DNA of 64,000 nucleotides from Prevotella sp. E2-28 (GTDB taxonomy: Bacteria > Bacteroidota > Bacteroidia > Bacteroidales > Bacteroidaceae): the NCBI RefSeq assembly GCF_022024055.1, contig NZ_CP091788.1, positions 1,860,001 to 1,924,000 on the forward strand. The letters are read 5' to 3'. The position numbers and the translations under genes are program-made. This document shows, one piece after another, positions 34,820 to 43,445 of this stretch. The notes below the pieces were generated by a model that saw only the letters and a list, made by a program, of their open reading frames with translations, had not been told where the DNA came from and ran no database searches. The first letter of the stretch is position 1, and each line of letters opens with the position of its first letter.

Positions 34820-37390
34820 TTAATATTTAATGAGAGTTACATTAGAGTTTAACCCACTTTCTACTGGGCTCCACTCATCATATGTTGTTTTCTTATAATT
34901 GATATCTACCACATTGATTTCCTCCATCTTACGCCATTTGACGCCTTTCCTATCCAACTCGCTAATGCGATTGGCTGGTAGGTTAGTCACTTCAATACGG
35001 ATGATATTGTCACCCTCTTTCAGCGTGTTGCCACAGTTCAAGACGTATGGCACGGACCAGGCACAACCAACGAACTGATTGTTGATATAGACACGAGCAG
35101 ACTCACGCACATCACCTAAGTCAATAGTCCATGCTTGTGCATTCATCATATCCTTTTTCTTCAGATTGAGGTGGGTGGTATATACACCTGTCCCCATCGT
35201 GATGCGCGTCTTGTCATCTAGCTTTTCCCAAGTCTGAAGTTTATCTAACTGATAGCTTTTTCCTACTTTAGGAGCTTCGTTGATAAATGATAGCGTCCAA
35301 GGACCGTCGACGGCAATCGTATCGCACTTTTTATCATTTATCATTTCTAATTTATTATTTAGAGGCAACGCCTCGTTAAACGTCTGCAGAATCATAGATT
35401 CTCCGCTACGCAGATTGACGAGTATCTGATGATCTTTGGTCTTAACAGCATTACATTCGCCGTTTAAGGGGTTAAACCAAAGCGCCTCTTCATACTTGAT
35501 GGGAAGCGATACGTAGTCACAAACATCATTGGGACTCAGATTGGCAATAAAGTAATGATAGCCGTTAGCATTCTTGCGTCTGATAGCTTTCAGACCCAAT
35601 TGAGTTTTCATTTCCTCGGCCTTTGCAACCTTGCTCATTGCCTTTTCATCGACACCATAAAGAATGTTAGCACCCTGTGCTTTTAGTTGTTCTATGTGAT
35701 ACTTGACATCTTCTGACATCAGTCCGCTGCCAGGAATAATAAGTCCTTTATACTTCGTTCCTCCCTGTGTGACAAGCCAGCCGTTCTGAAATGTTGTGTT
35801 CATCAGTAGGCGTTCTGAGATGTAGTCGCAGTCATATCCCGCTCTGTCTATCGCCAAGATGCTCTTAATGAAATCAGGAGCCAATTTTCCCATTGCGTGA
35901 ATAGAGAACTGCATCAGCAACTTACCCGTATTCTTCTGCCACATATCACGTACAGGCAGATAAACTAGGAAATCGTTGTCTGGCTGTCCCATCTGCAGGA
36001 AACTCTGACAGCGTGTGACGTAATCCATGAAATAGGGCGCATCATGCCAGATGCTGTTCGTAGGACTCATGTCAATAGAGGCGTAGAACTTCCATCCTGG
36101 CCATTCGTCATCCTTGGGCGAATAGCAGGTGCCATGAAAGAACATGTGGTTCACGCCTGCACAGAACATCAAGTCAATGTCTGGTTTGAGTTGTGACAAT
36201 GATGTACGGAAATGCTCTGTCAGCCAAGTGAACGTCTCGCTCGAAGTATAGGGCTTTCCACAGATATGTGCTGCCGAAGGCGCATACTTGAGCATAGAGA
36301 AATCTGAGTCGTTCTTGCGTGTCTTGCCTGGGTCTTTTCGCAGACCTTTGATGCCAAACTCGCTTAATCCAAAGCCCTCTATCTCAGGAATATCCACAGC
36401 TGCATAACAGTCAATGAGGTTAGCTGGTGAGCCGTGTGCCTGATTTCGTGTGATGGCTCCGTGAGAGTGTGCCCAAGCAGTCCATTGATTCGTGAAATTC
36501 TCAAGCAGTAGGTCACCCAGCGTCTCACGATAGTCGCTCAGCACTTTGGGCTCGTAGGCTATTAGTTCTGGCAGGTGATCTTCCAGCTTATAGCCGCGAC
36601 GCTTCTTGAATTCCTGCAAAAGGGTAGGAGTCCATGTTGCAGCCTCCACCTCGTAAGAGTCATTGAAGAAGGTGTGAGGGTAGGGCGTCTTAGTCCGCTC
36701 AAAAGCCTGTTCGATGTGGCGAAGATAATTCGCTACTGCAGTCTTATCAAAGTGGTCAATTACCAAGCCCTCGCCACCAGGAGCAGCTCGCTTTACCTTC
36801 ATCACGCCATACTTGATATATACGGCAATCAACTTGGCTGGTTGTGATGTACGATAGGCCAACTTGTTGCCTGCAACTTGGGAAGTTACATCGACAGGCT
36901 TCCCGTCAGTATAAAGCATCACTTTCTCGAGGAAAGCGTTTTTAGCATCCTTCTCAGAAAGCGAAAGGTCTATATTACCTGCACTACTGATTTCTTTTTC
37001 GACAAATACGACCCTACAGGCCGATTCTTTCAAGGGTACCCAAGGGCCACCGAAAGGCCAGCCAGTACCTGTTGCCATATCTACCTCAACTCCTTTACGC
37101 TCAGCTTGGTTCATCGTGTATTTCAACATGTCGAACCATTTGTCTGACAGATAAGGGATGTTATTTTTCTGATTGCCTTGCACGCCATAGAGTGGGGTTA
37201 TCTCTACAGCTCCGATGCCGTGCTTTCCATATTCAGAGAGGTTCCATTTCAGGTTCTCTTTATCGACGGCAGAACCTAGCCACCACCAGCGTGTGCCAGG
37301 TTTGGCTTCTGGTGTGACAGTAGGCCACGATTGCGCATTTACTCCTAATGCGAGGGTAGCCAGAGCTATGGATGAAATAATCTTTTTCAT
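34820..37390 (-). CDS. Glycoside hydrolase family 106 alpha-L-rhamnosidase
   Basis: 856 residues with signal peptide MKKIISSIALATLALGVNA, so exported to the periplasm or surface. The N-terminal EAKPGTRWWWLGSAVDKENL and GHIGAVEITPLYG-like region (GIGAVEITPLYG, near residue 60) with MATGTGWPFGGPWV are the hallmark opening of GH106 enzymes, which release alpha-L-rhamnose from rhamnogalacturonan backbones by inversion. A central TIM-barrel region contains FFNDSYEVEAATWTP, with acidic candidates for catalysis, and a C-terminal beta-sandwich (SARVYINNQFVGCAWSVPY) may bind carbohydrate. It follows the rhamnogalacturonan acetylesterase by 26 bases. Confidence 0.88.
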   Translation of the reverse strand: MKKIISSIALATLALGVNAQSWPTVTPEAKPGTRWWWLGSAVDKENLKWNLSEYGKHGIGAVEITPLYGVQGNQKNNIPYLSDKWFDMLKYTMNQAERKGVEVDMATGTGWPFGGPWVPLKESACRVVFVEKEISSAGNIDLSLSEKDAKNAFLEKVMLYTDGKPVDVTSQVAGNKLAYRTSQPAKLIAVYIKYGVMKVKRAAPGGEGLVIDHFDKTAVANYLRHIEQAFERTKTPYPHTFFNDSYEVEAATWTPTLLQEFKKRRGYKLEDHLPELIAYEPKVLSDYRETLGDLLLENFTNQWTAWAHSHGAITRNQAHGSPANLIDCYAAVDIPEIEGFGLSEFGIKGLRKDPGKTRKNDSDFSMLKYAPSAAHICGKPYTSSETFTWLTEHFRTSLSQLKPDIDLMFCAGVNHMFFHGTCYSPKDDEWPGWKFYASIDMSPTNSIWHDAPYFMDYVTRCQSFLQMGQPDNDFLVYLPVRDMWQKNTGKLLMQFSIHAMGKLAPDFIKSILAIDRAGYDCDYISERLLMNTTFQNGWLVTQGGTKYKGLIIPGSGLMSEDVKYHIEQLKAQGANILYGVDEKAMSKVAKAEEMKTQLGLKAIRRKNANGYHYFIANLSPNDVCDYVSLPIKYEEALWFNPLNGECNAVKTKDHQILVNLRSGESMILQTFNEALPLNNKLEMINDKKCDTIAVDGPWTLSFINEAPKVGKSYQLDKLQTWEKLDDKTRITMGTGVYTTHLNLKKKDMMNAQAWTIDLGDVRESARVYINNQFVGCAWSVPYVLNCGNTLKEGDNIIRIEVTNLPANRISELDRKGVKWRKMEEINVVDINYKKTTYDEWSPVESGLNSNVTLIKY

Positions 37391-37416
37391 TTCTCATTTA
37401 GGGCTCCGCCCGCCAA

Positions 37417-38649
37417 CTAATTTCCGTCAGGTTTTACATTTTCTACGATACGCGATGGGGCCCACTGGAAAGTTTTCCAGTCATCAGGCTGTGCAGGGTT
37501 GAAGTCCTGCCAGTCAGAGCGTAGATACTTCACGATGGGCAGGTTCAGCTGTTTCATGCCCATCACTACACATTTGGCCACCTCGTAGGCACCGTATGGA
37601 TTGAAGTGGGTGTTGTCTTCCAGTTTCTTTCCATACATTTCTGCAGGATAGTGTACCAGTGCTCGCTTGGAATCCTCAAATCCCAGTGTCTCGAAGAAGG
37701 TCTTTGTAAAGGCATTCAGGTCAATGAGGGGCACGTTCTCTTTCTCTGCCACCATCTTCATGGCTGCTGGGAAATCACCATGCGTATTACGTAATGTCTT
37801 CTTATCATCATTGAATGCACGACGCTGAGTAGGTGTAAGGAACACGATTTCTGCGCCTTTTGCACGTACTTGGTCCACGAAGATCTTTAACTGGTACTGG
37901 TAGTGATACCAGGCACCATCACCAGGTTTCTTTTCCTTCTCGTCGTTGTGTCCGAACTCTGCGAAGACGTAATCACCTTTTTTCAGGGTCTTAAGAATCT
38001 TCTCCAGTCGGTATGAGGCGATGAAGGTGCGAGCCGTCAATCCGCTCTCCGCATGATTACTGATAGCCACCTCTGGGCCAAACCAGCGCGTAATCATCTG
38101 TCCCCATGAAGCCCATGGCTCGTGGTTCTGATCCACTACGGTAGAGTTGCCACAGAGATAAATCGTAGGAACGTCGGCCCTTTCTATGTGAATACTCTTC
38201 ACGGCAGGCATATCACCATTGAACTCCAGTGTCAAACGGTCGTCCCAAGCCAGATATACCTTCTCGCGGTCCTTTATTTTTACGCGCGTCTTCTCATCAA
38301 TCTGAGGTGAGCGTTTGTTGACTACGAAGGAAACCTCCTGCGTGTCCTTGGCTTTCTTTGTGGTGATGTTATCCATCATCAGTCGTCGGCCTTCAGCACG
38401 TACCGTGGTGTTCGAATTCTTCTTGCCGCCCAGCACCACCTTCACCAGATAATTACCATCGGGTACCTTCACGCTGAAGTAGAAAGGCTCCGCAGGTTTC
38501 TTACTGTCAGGAGCTGGCAGCACATCGTAACCGAATCCCTGTGAATCGCTATACACAGGTTGCTTTTTTGTCATGTCAAAGTCAAATGTCTGTGCTGATA
38601 ATGTCACAGGCATCAGGGCTGTGATAGCCAGAATAGTTTTTTTGAACAT
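37417..38649 (-). CDS. Rhamnogalacturonan acetylesterase-like SGNH hydrolase
   Basis: 410 residues from ATG 38649 (MFKKTILAITALMPVTLSAQ, a signal peptide); the ATG at 38670 lies only 9 bases after the -7 box and is less likely. The first 150 residues form a beta-sandwich (FYFSVKVPDGNYLVKVVLGG). The C-terminal SGNH domain has YLCGNSTVVDQ (nucleophile Ser), FAEFGHNDEKE (block III Asn) and DNTHFNPYGAYEVA (catalytic Asp/His). This arrangement is typical of Bacteroidota RGAE esterases (carbohydrate esterase 12 type), which remove acetyl groups from rhamnogalacturonan so that rhamnosidases such as the next gene product can work. Confidence 0.88.
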   Translation of the reverse strand: MFKKTILAITALMPVTLSAQTFDFDMTKKQPVYSDSQGFGYDVLPAPDSKKPAEPFYFSVKVPDGNYLVKVVLGGKKNSNTTVRAEGRRLMMDNITTKKAKDTQEVSFVVNKRSPQIDEKTRVKIKDREKVYLAWDDRLTLEFNGDMPAVKSIHIERADVPTIYLCGNSTVVDQNHEPWASWGQMITRWFGPEVAISNHAESGLTARTFIASYRLEKILKTLKKGDYVFAEFGHNDEKEKKPGDGAWYHYQYQLKIFVDQVRAKGAEIVFLTPTQRRAFNDDKKTLRNTHGDFPAAMKMVAEKENVPLIDLNAFTKTFFETLGFEDSKRALVHYPAEMYGKKLEDNTHFNPYGAYEVAKCVVMGMKQLNLPIVKYLRSDWQDFNPAQPDDWKTFQWAPSRIVENVKPDGN

Positions 38650-38678
38650 AAAGTAGTTTTTAGTTTCCATTTTGGATG

Positions 38679-38686
38679 CAAAATTA
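38679..38686 (-). promoter_or_regulatory. -7 box of the acetylesterase-rhamnosidase unit
   Basis: TAATTTTG on the minus strand, 29 bases before ATG 38649. Confidence 0.5.
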
Positions 38687-38736
38687 CATTTTTTTCCTTT
38701 ATAAACAAAATAATTCAGAATAATTTTTACCACGAT

Positions 38737-38810
38737 CCTCCCTCGCTGTAGCGCAATTTGCCTTCATTGATGATAATGTATGGGGCGGGCACCCTATGAG
38801 GCACTTAGTC
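38737..38810 (-). other. Possible C-terminal gene fragment
   Basis: On the minus strand a 22-codon open stretch between two TAA stops reads VPHRVPAPYIIINEGKLRYS and ends EGGSW-stop. The composition is protein-like and it has no start codon, so it could be the tail of a lost gene. Weak evidence. Confidence 0.25.
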
Positions 38811-38857
38811 ATTGACACTAATATTTGAATCGGAGGAGAGGTTTTTCAAATGCACTA

Positions 38858-38889
38858 CAAAGGTACATAATAATTTTCATATATGCAAA
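38858..38889 (-). promoter_or_regulatory. Left outward promoter of the nested repeat
   Basis: Minus-strand TTTGC (38889-38885), 19 bases, TACCTTTG (38865-38858). It faces the acetylesterase gene, about 200 bases away. Confidence 0.6.
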
Positions 38890-39218
38890 TAATTACATAA
38901 ATATTTTAAAGAAAAGATTAAAATAAATTATATGAAAAATTACATGGGTAATTCATGGCATTTATATGTTTATCCTCTTGTCCCTTGCTCCTAAAAATTC
39001 AATATTCAGTATTCAGTTTCTTTGGAGGTAGGTATGAAACAGAAAGAGAGAGAAAATAGGACTAATAAATTATATACTATATATATATAATATATATATT
39101 ATATATATAGTATATAATTCTAAAGCGCCATTTCTGCTGCTAAAACAAAACTGAATACTGAATATCTGAATTTCGAATACAATCAAGAAAAAATCCCTAA
39201 AAATAAATCATAGATTTA

Positions 39219-39250
39219 TTTGCACATCTCGATTATTATTCGTACCTTTG
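39219..39250 (+). promoter_or_regulatory. Right outward promoter of the nested repeat
   Basis: TTTGC (39219-39223), 19 bases, TACCTTTG (39243-39250), then a leader (TAGTGTATTTGAAAAA) nearly identical to that of the left promoter. It faces hsdR, about 310 bases away. Confidence 0.6.
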
Positions 39251-39283
39251 TAGTGTATTTGAAAAACACCTCCACCGAGTGAA

Positions 39284-39392
39284 CGGCCGAGGAAAACGGA
39301 GCGGAAGGGCAGCGAAAACGGAGCTGAAGGCGAACGAGAACGGAGCGCACGCCGAACGAGAACGGAGCGCACGCCGAACGAGAACGGAGAGA
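39284..39392. repeat. GAACGGAGC-type tandem repeats in the hsdR leader
   Basis: The 22-base unit CGAACGAGAACGGAGCGCAC(GC) occurs at 39331-39352 and 39353-39374, with a third partial copy at 39375-39389. Degenerate copies (GAAAACGGAGCGGAAGG, GAAAACGGAGCTGAAGG) precede. The GC content is far above the flanks. No spacers, so not CRISPR. Confidence 0.75.
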
Positions 39393-39532
39393 GAAAAAAG
39401 GTGAAAGATAAAAAAGGTGAAAGGTTGAAAAATTGAAAAGTTGAAATGGTAAATAAAGTCCTTCAGCATCCCTTTTCCGTAGAAAGACAAAAGATTTTGC
39501 GCAAAAGCGTTTCCTAATTGGAAAAGATTTCG

Positions 39533-39540
39533 TATCTTTG
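39533..39540 (+). promoter_or_regulatory. -7 box immediately upstream of hsdR
   Basis: TATCTTTG on the plus strand, 27 bases before ATG 39568. No clear -33 box at the expected distance. Confidence 0.5.
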
Positions 39541-39567
39541 CATGACGAATCTAAAACGCACGAAACT

Positions 39568-41904
39568 ATGGAAGATGTTTATTCATTGTCGGAAGAAGAC
39601 ATCAAGTTGCGATACATCACGCCAGCGATTCTAAGTAAGGGCTGGTCGGTGACAGATATCACGATGGAGACTCAGGTGAAGCTTACAGATGGTAAGATAA
39701 ACCTGAGGGGAAACCTGGTGGCCCGTGGCAAGGCGAAGTTTGCCGATTATATGCTCTATTATAATCGTGCAACACCTATCGCTATTGTTGAGGCAAAGGA
39801 TGCCAACCATAGTGTGAGTCATGGCATGCAGCAGGCTAAAGAATATGCTGAAATGATGGACATCCCCTTTGCGTTTAGTTCTAATGGATTTGGCTTCCAT
39901 GAATATGACTTCCTGACAGGTAAGGAGCGTTCCTTTGCGATGGAAGATTTTCCTACCAAGGATGAACTGTATGCCCGTTTCCTTCATGAAAGCAACGAGG
40001 GTGCCGGTCTCTCTGACGTGGAACTGCAGGTTATCAACCAGCCCTACTGCACAGGTCAGGACATTTTCCCACCTCGTTACTATCAGCGTAATGCCGTGAA
40101 CCGTACCGTCAATGCTATTGCCAAAGGCGAGAAGCGTATGCTGCTGGTGATGGCTACGGGTACAGGTAAGACCTATACCGCCTTCCAGATTGTATATCGA
40201 CTGCTGAAGGCAGGTATCGTAAAGAAGGTGCTTTATCTGGCTGACCGTAACGTATTGGTGGATCAGTCTATCGAACAGGACTTCAAACCCCTTACCAATA
40301 CCATTCATAAGGTGAGTTATCAGCAGGACAAGGAGAATCCAGATACCGCCCATGAGGTGTATTTCGCCCTCTATCAGCAACTGATTGGCAAGGAAGGTGC
40401 TCAGAACTATAAGGAGTTGTTTAAGCCCGAGTTCTTCGATTTGGTCATCGTGGACGAGTGTCATAGAGGCAGTGCCAAGGACGATAGCAACTGGCGTGAG
40501 ATTCTGGAGTATTTCAAGGATGCCATCCAATTGGGTATGACGGCAACGCCGAAGGAGACCCGCTACCAGTCCAACATCACTTATTTTGGTGAGCCTCTCT
40601 ATAAGTACAGCCTCAAGGAAGGTATTGACGATGGTTTTCTGGCACCCTTCAAGGTAATCAATATCACAACCAATATCGGTGACGAATGGCGACCTACCAA
40701 AGGTCAGCGCGATATCTTCGGCAACCTGATAGAAGACCGTATCTACAACAATACCGACTATGATTACAATATCATCATAGAAGACCGCATCCGTGAGGTG
40801 GCCCACGAGGTGAGCAGTTATCTGCGAGCCACCGACCCAATGGCAAAGACCATTGTGTTCTGTGCCGACGAAGACCATGCTGAGCGTATGCGTGTGGCTT
40901 TGGTCAACGAGAATGCCGATATGTGTCGTAAGTATCCCGACTACGTAGTGCGCATCACGGGTAGCGATACTTATGGACAGTCGAAACTCGATTATTTCAT
41001 TGCTGTAGCCTCAAAGACGCCCGTCGTGGCCACCACCAGCAAACTGCTCTCTACGGGTGTTGACTGCAAGATGGTGAAGCTCATTGTGCTTGATCAGCGC
41101 ATCAACTCGATGACGGAGTTCAAGCAGATTGTAGGACGCGGCACACGCATTCGTGAGAAGGATGGCAAGACGCACTTCACCATCATGGATTTCCGCAACA
41201 TCACACGCCTCTTTGCGGATCCCGACTGGGACGGACCGATAGAGGTGGATAAGGGATATGTGCCTGACAAGGCAAAACCCTATTCTCCTCCAAAGGAAAA
41301 ACCAGGTGGTGATGGCGACAAGGCACATGAGGAAACACCTATTGTTGATAGAGATGGCTGTGAGGTGAAGATTGTAAATAAAGTGGTATCAGTATATGAT
41401 ACAGACGGCAAGCTACTACGCACCGAGAGTATCACCGACTATACCAAGAAGAGTATTATTGATACCTACGCCAATCTGGACGACTTCATCCTGCATTGGA
41501 ACCAGGCAGAGCGAAAAGCCGAGATATCTGAGCTGATGCGTGAGAGCGGCATAGACCTGCAGGCACTGAAGGAAGACCAGCAGATGAACGATGTAGATGA
41601 CTTTGATTTTATTATCCATCTGGCTTACGGTAAGAAGGCACTGACTCGCAAGGAGCGTGCTGAGAACGTGAAGAAGCGTGACGTATTCCATAAATATGGA
41701 CCTGAGGCGCAGAAGGTGCTTGATGCCCTGCTCGACAAGTATATGAATGAAGGCATCAGTCAACTGGAGAATCGTAAGGTGCTCACCCTTGACCCCTTCC
41801 GTCAGATGGGTTCACCCGCCAGCATTGCCCGCCTGTTTGGTGGCAATCAGCAATACTTCGAGGCCGTCCGTGCGTTAGAGCACGAACTCTATATGATGGC
41901 CTAA
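39568..41904 (+). CDS. hsdR: Type I restriction endonuclease subunit HsdR
   Basis: 778 residues from ATG 39568 (MEDVYSLSEEDIKLRYITPA); a TTG ten codons upstream overlaps the -7 box. The N-terminal nuclease domain shows PIAIVEAKDAN (the D/E-x-K part of PD-(D/E)xK, near residue 78). The SF2 translocase motor follows: Walker A MATGTGKTYTAF near 205, motif II VDECHRGS, motif III TATPK, and motif VI QIVGRGTRIREKD. It cleaves DNA far from the recognition site when HsdM and HsdS find it unmethylated. The shorter C-terminal region after 570 has a Pro/Lys-rich linker. First gene of the operon; hsdM follows by 28 bases. Confidence 0.95.
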   Translation: MEDVYSLSEEDIKLRYITPAILSKGWSVTDITMETQVKLTDGKINLRGNLVARGKAKFADYMLYYNRATPIAIVEAKDANHSVSHGMQQAKEYAEMMDIPFAFSSNGFGFHEYDFLTGKERSFAMEDFPTKDELYARFLHESNEGAGLSDVELQVINQPYCTGQDIFPPRYYQRNAVNRTVNAIAKGEKRMLLVMATGTGKTYTAFQIVYRLLKAGIVKKVLYLADRNVLVDQSIEQDFKPLTNTIHKVSYQQDKENPDTAHEVYFALYQQLIGKEGAQNYKELFKPEFFDLVIVDECHRGSAKDDSNWREILEYFKDAIQLGMTATPKETRYQSNITYFGEPLYKYSLKEGIDDGFLAPFKVINITTNIGDEWRPTKGQRDIFGNLIEDRIYNNTDYDYNIIIEDRIREVAHEVSSYLRATDPMAKTIVFCADEDHAERMRVALVNENADMCRKYPDYVVRITGSDTYGQSKLDYFIAVASKTPVVATTSKLLSTGVDCKMVKLIVLDQRINSMTEFKQIVGRGTRIREKDGKTHFTIMDFRNITRLFADPDWDGPIEVDKGYVPDKAKPYSPPKEKPGGDGDKAHEETPIVDRDGCEVKIVNKVVSVYDTDGKLLRTESITDYTKKSIIDTYANLDDFILHWNQAERKAEISELMRESGIDLQALKEDQQMNDVDDFDFIIHLAYGKKALTRKERAENVKKRDVFHKYGPEAQKVLDALLDKYMNEGISQLENRKVLTLDPFRQMGSPASIARLFGGNQQYFEAVRALEHELYMMA

Positions 41905-41932
41905 TTATGCATTAAGAATGATGAATTAAAAT

Positions 41933-43435
41933 ATGGCTTTAACCAATTTTGTAAAGAACATACGCAACATCATGCGTCAGGATGCAGGTATCAATGGCGA
42001 TGCCCAGCGAATAGAACAGATAGCATGGATGTTGTTTCTGAAAGTTTACGACGAGAAAGAAAACGACTGGGAATTCAACGAGGATAACTATCAGTCCTTT
42101 ATCCCCGAAGCCTGTAGATGGCGTAACTGGGCGAAGGACGACGGCACAGGTGAAGCCCTGACTGCCGATAAGCTGCTCAGCTTTGTTGACAACATCCTTT
42201 TCCCAACCCTGAAGAATCTGGAGGTAACCCCACAGACCCCGATGCGTAGCGCCATTGTCCGTGCTACGTTTGAGGATGCCAACCAATATATGAAGGATGG
42301 CGTGTTGCTGCGCCAGTTGGTGAATGTCATTGACGGTCTCGACCTAAGCAGCTACGAGGAGAGTCACGCCTTTGGTGAAATCTATGAAACCATCCTCAAG
42401 GAAATGCAGTCGGCTGGCTCTGCTGGTGAGTTCTATACACCTCGTGCCCTGACAGACTTCATGGCAGAGATTATCCAGCCTAAGATTGGCGAGCGCATGG
42501 CCGACTTTGCATGTGGTACAGGTGGCTTTCTTACTTCATGGCTCAAAGCTCTCGACAAACAGGTAAAGACAGCCGAAGACAGAGAGCAGTATGCCCAGTC
42601 AATCTACGGTATAGAAAAAAAGCAGTTCCCCTATATGCTATGCGTCACCAATATGTTGCTTCACGATATCGACTCACCTCAGGTGAATCACGGCAACTCG
42701 CTGACCAAGGATGTGCTGAACTATACCGATGAGGATAAGTTTGATGTCATCCTGATGAATCCGCCCTATGGTGGCAACGAGAAGAACGACGTGAAGCGCC
42801 ATTTCCCGTCAGACCTTGCCTCCAGCGAGACTGCCGACCTGTTTATGGTGGTTATCCAGTATCGCCTGGCTCAGCAGGGACGTGCTGCTGTGATCCTGCC
42901 CGATGGATTCCTGTTTGGTACGGACAATGCCAAACTGGCCATCAAGGAAAAACTGCTGCGCGAGTTCAATCTGCACACCATTATCCGATTGCCAGGCTCT
43001 ATCTTCGCTCCCTACACCTCAATAGCCACCAATATTCTGTTCTTCAACAACGAGAAGGCAGAGGGTGCAGCAGAAGGTTTCTGCACCAAAGATACTTGGT
43101 TCTATCGTATGGACATGCCCGAGGGCTATAAGCATTTCTCGAAAACCAAGCCCATGCTTATTGACCATTGCAAACCTATGACAGAGTGGTGGAACAACCG
43201 CGTGGAAATAGTAGACGCTGAGAGTGGCGACGAGAAGTCACGTCGTTTCTCTGCTCAGGAACTCCTTGACCTTGGCCTCAATTTCGACCAATGTAAATTC
43301 CCCAAAGAGGAGGAAGAAGTGCTCCGCCCAGAAGAACTCCTGAAGCAGTATCACGAGAAGCGCACCGCCCTCGATGCAAAGATTGACCAGACGCTGAATG
43401 AAATCCAGCAGTTGTTGGGAATTGAAATCAAATAA
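41933..43435 (+). CDS. hsdM: Type I DNA methyltransferase subunit HsdM
   Basis: 500 residues. The helical N-terminal domain (residues 1-140) begins LTNFVKNIRNIMRQDAGING. The N6-adenine methyltransferase core follows: GEFYTPRALTDFMAE near 165, SAM motif I FACGTGGFL near 193, and catalytic motif IV NPPYGG near 277. The C-terminal helices (EVLRPEELLKQYHEKRTALD) contact HsdS. With HsdS it methylates the host site and with HsdR forms the restriction complex. The downstream Bro-N/Fic gene starts 10 bases after its stop, which is unusual placement between hsdM and hsdS. Confidence 0.95.
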   Translation: MALTNFVKNIRNIMRQDAGINGDAQRIEQIAWMLFLKVYDEKENDWEFNEDNYQSFIPEACRWRNWAKDDGTGEALTADKLLSFVDNILFPTLKNLEVTPQTPMRSAIVRATFEDANQYMKDGVLLRQLVNVIDGLDLSSYEESHAFGEIYETILKEMQSAGSAGEFYTPRALTDFMAEIIQPKIGERMADFACGTGGFLTSWLKALDKQVKTAEDREQYAQSIYGIEKKQFPYMLCVTNMLLHDIDSPQVNHGNSLTKDVLNYTDEDKFDVILMNPPYGGNEKNDVKRHFPSDLASSETADLFMVVIQYRLAQQGRAAVILPDGFLFGTDNAKLAIKEKLLREFNLHTIIRLPGSIFAPYTSIATNILFFNNEKAEGAAEGFCTKDTWFYRMDMPEGYKHFSKTKPMLIDHCKPMTEWWNNRVEIVDAESGDEKSRRFSAQELLDLGLNFDQCKFPKEEEEVLRPEELLKQYHEKRTALDAKIDQTLNEIQQLLGIEIK

Positions 43436-43445
43436 GAATTCAGTT

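Larger units (their letters stand above)
38830..39277. repeat. Nested inverted-repeat region with divergent outward promoters
   Basis: Three inverted repeats are nested. The outer arms, 38830-38892 and 39216-39277, match at about 48 of 63 positions, including a core with one mismatch in 25 (TTTTTCAAATrCACTACAAA then GGTAC). Inside, ATATTCAGTATTCAGTTT (39002-39019) is perfectly complemented at 39148-39165. At the centre lies a 52-base AT palindrome (39068-39119) with 20-base perfect arms. No coding frame of note and no recombinase gene in the window. It separates the pectin genes from the restriction operon. Confidence 0.75.

Noticed and set aside
39068..39119. 52-base AT palindrome as a terminator
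   Set aside because: It has no GC stem or T-tract, lies far from the ends of genes and is nested in larger inverted repeats.
39284..39392. CRISPR array
   Set aside because: The repeats are contiguous with no unique spacers and no cas genes are in the window.
39631..40878. 415-codon minus-strand open frame inside hsdR
   Set aside because: hsdR motifs are intact on the plus strand across the region; the antisense product shows no motif.
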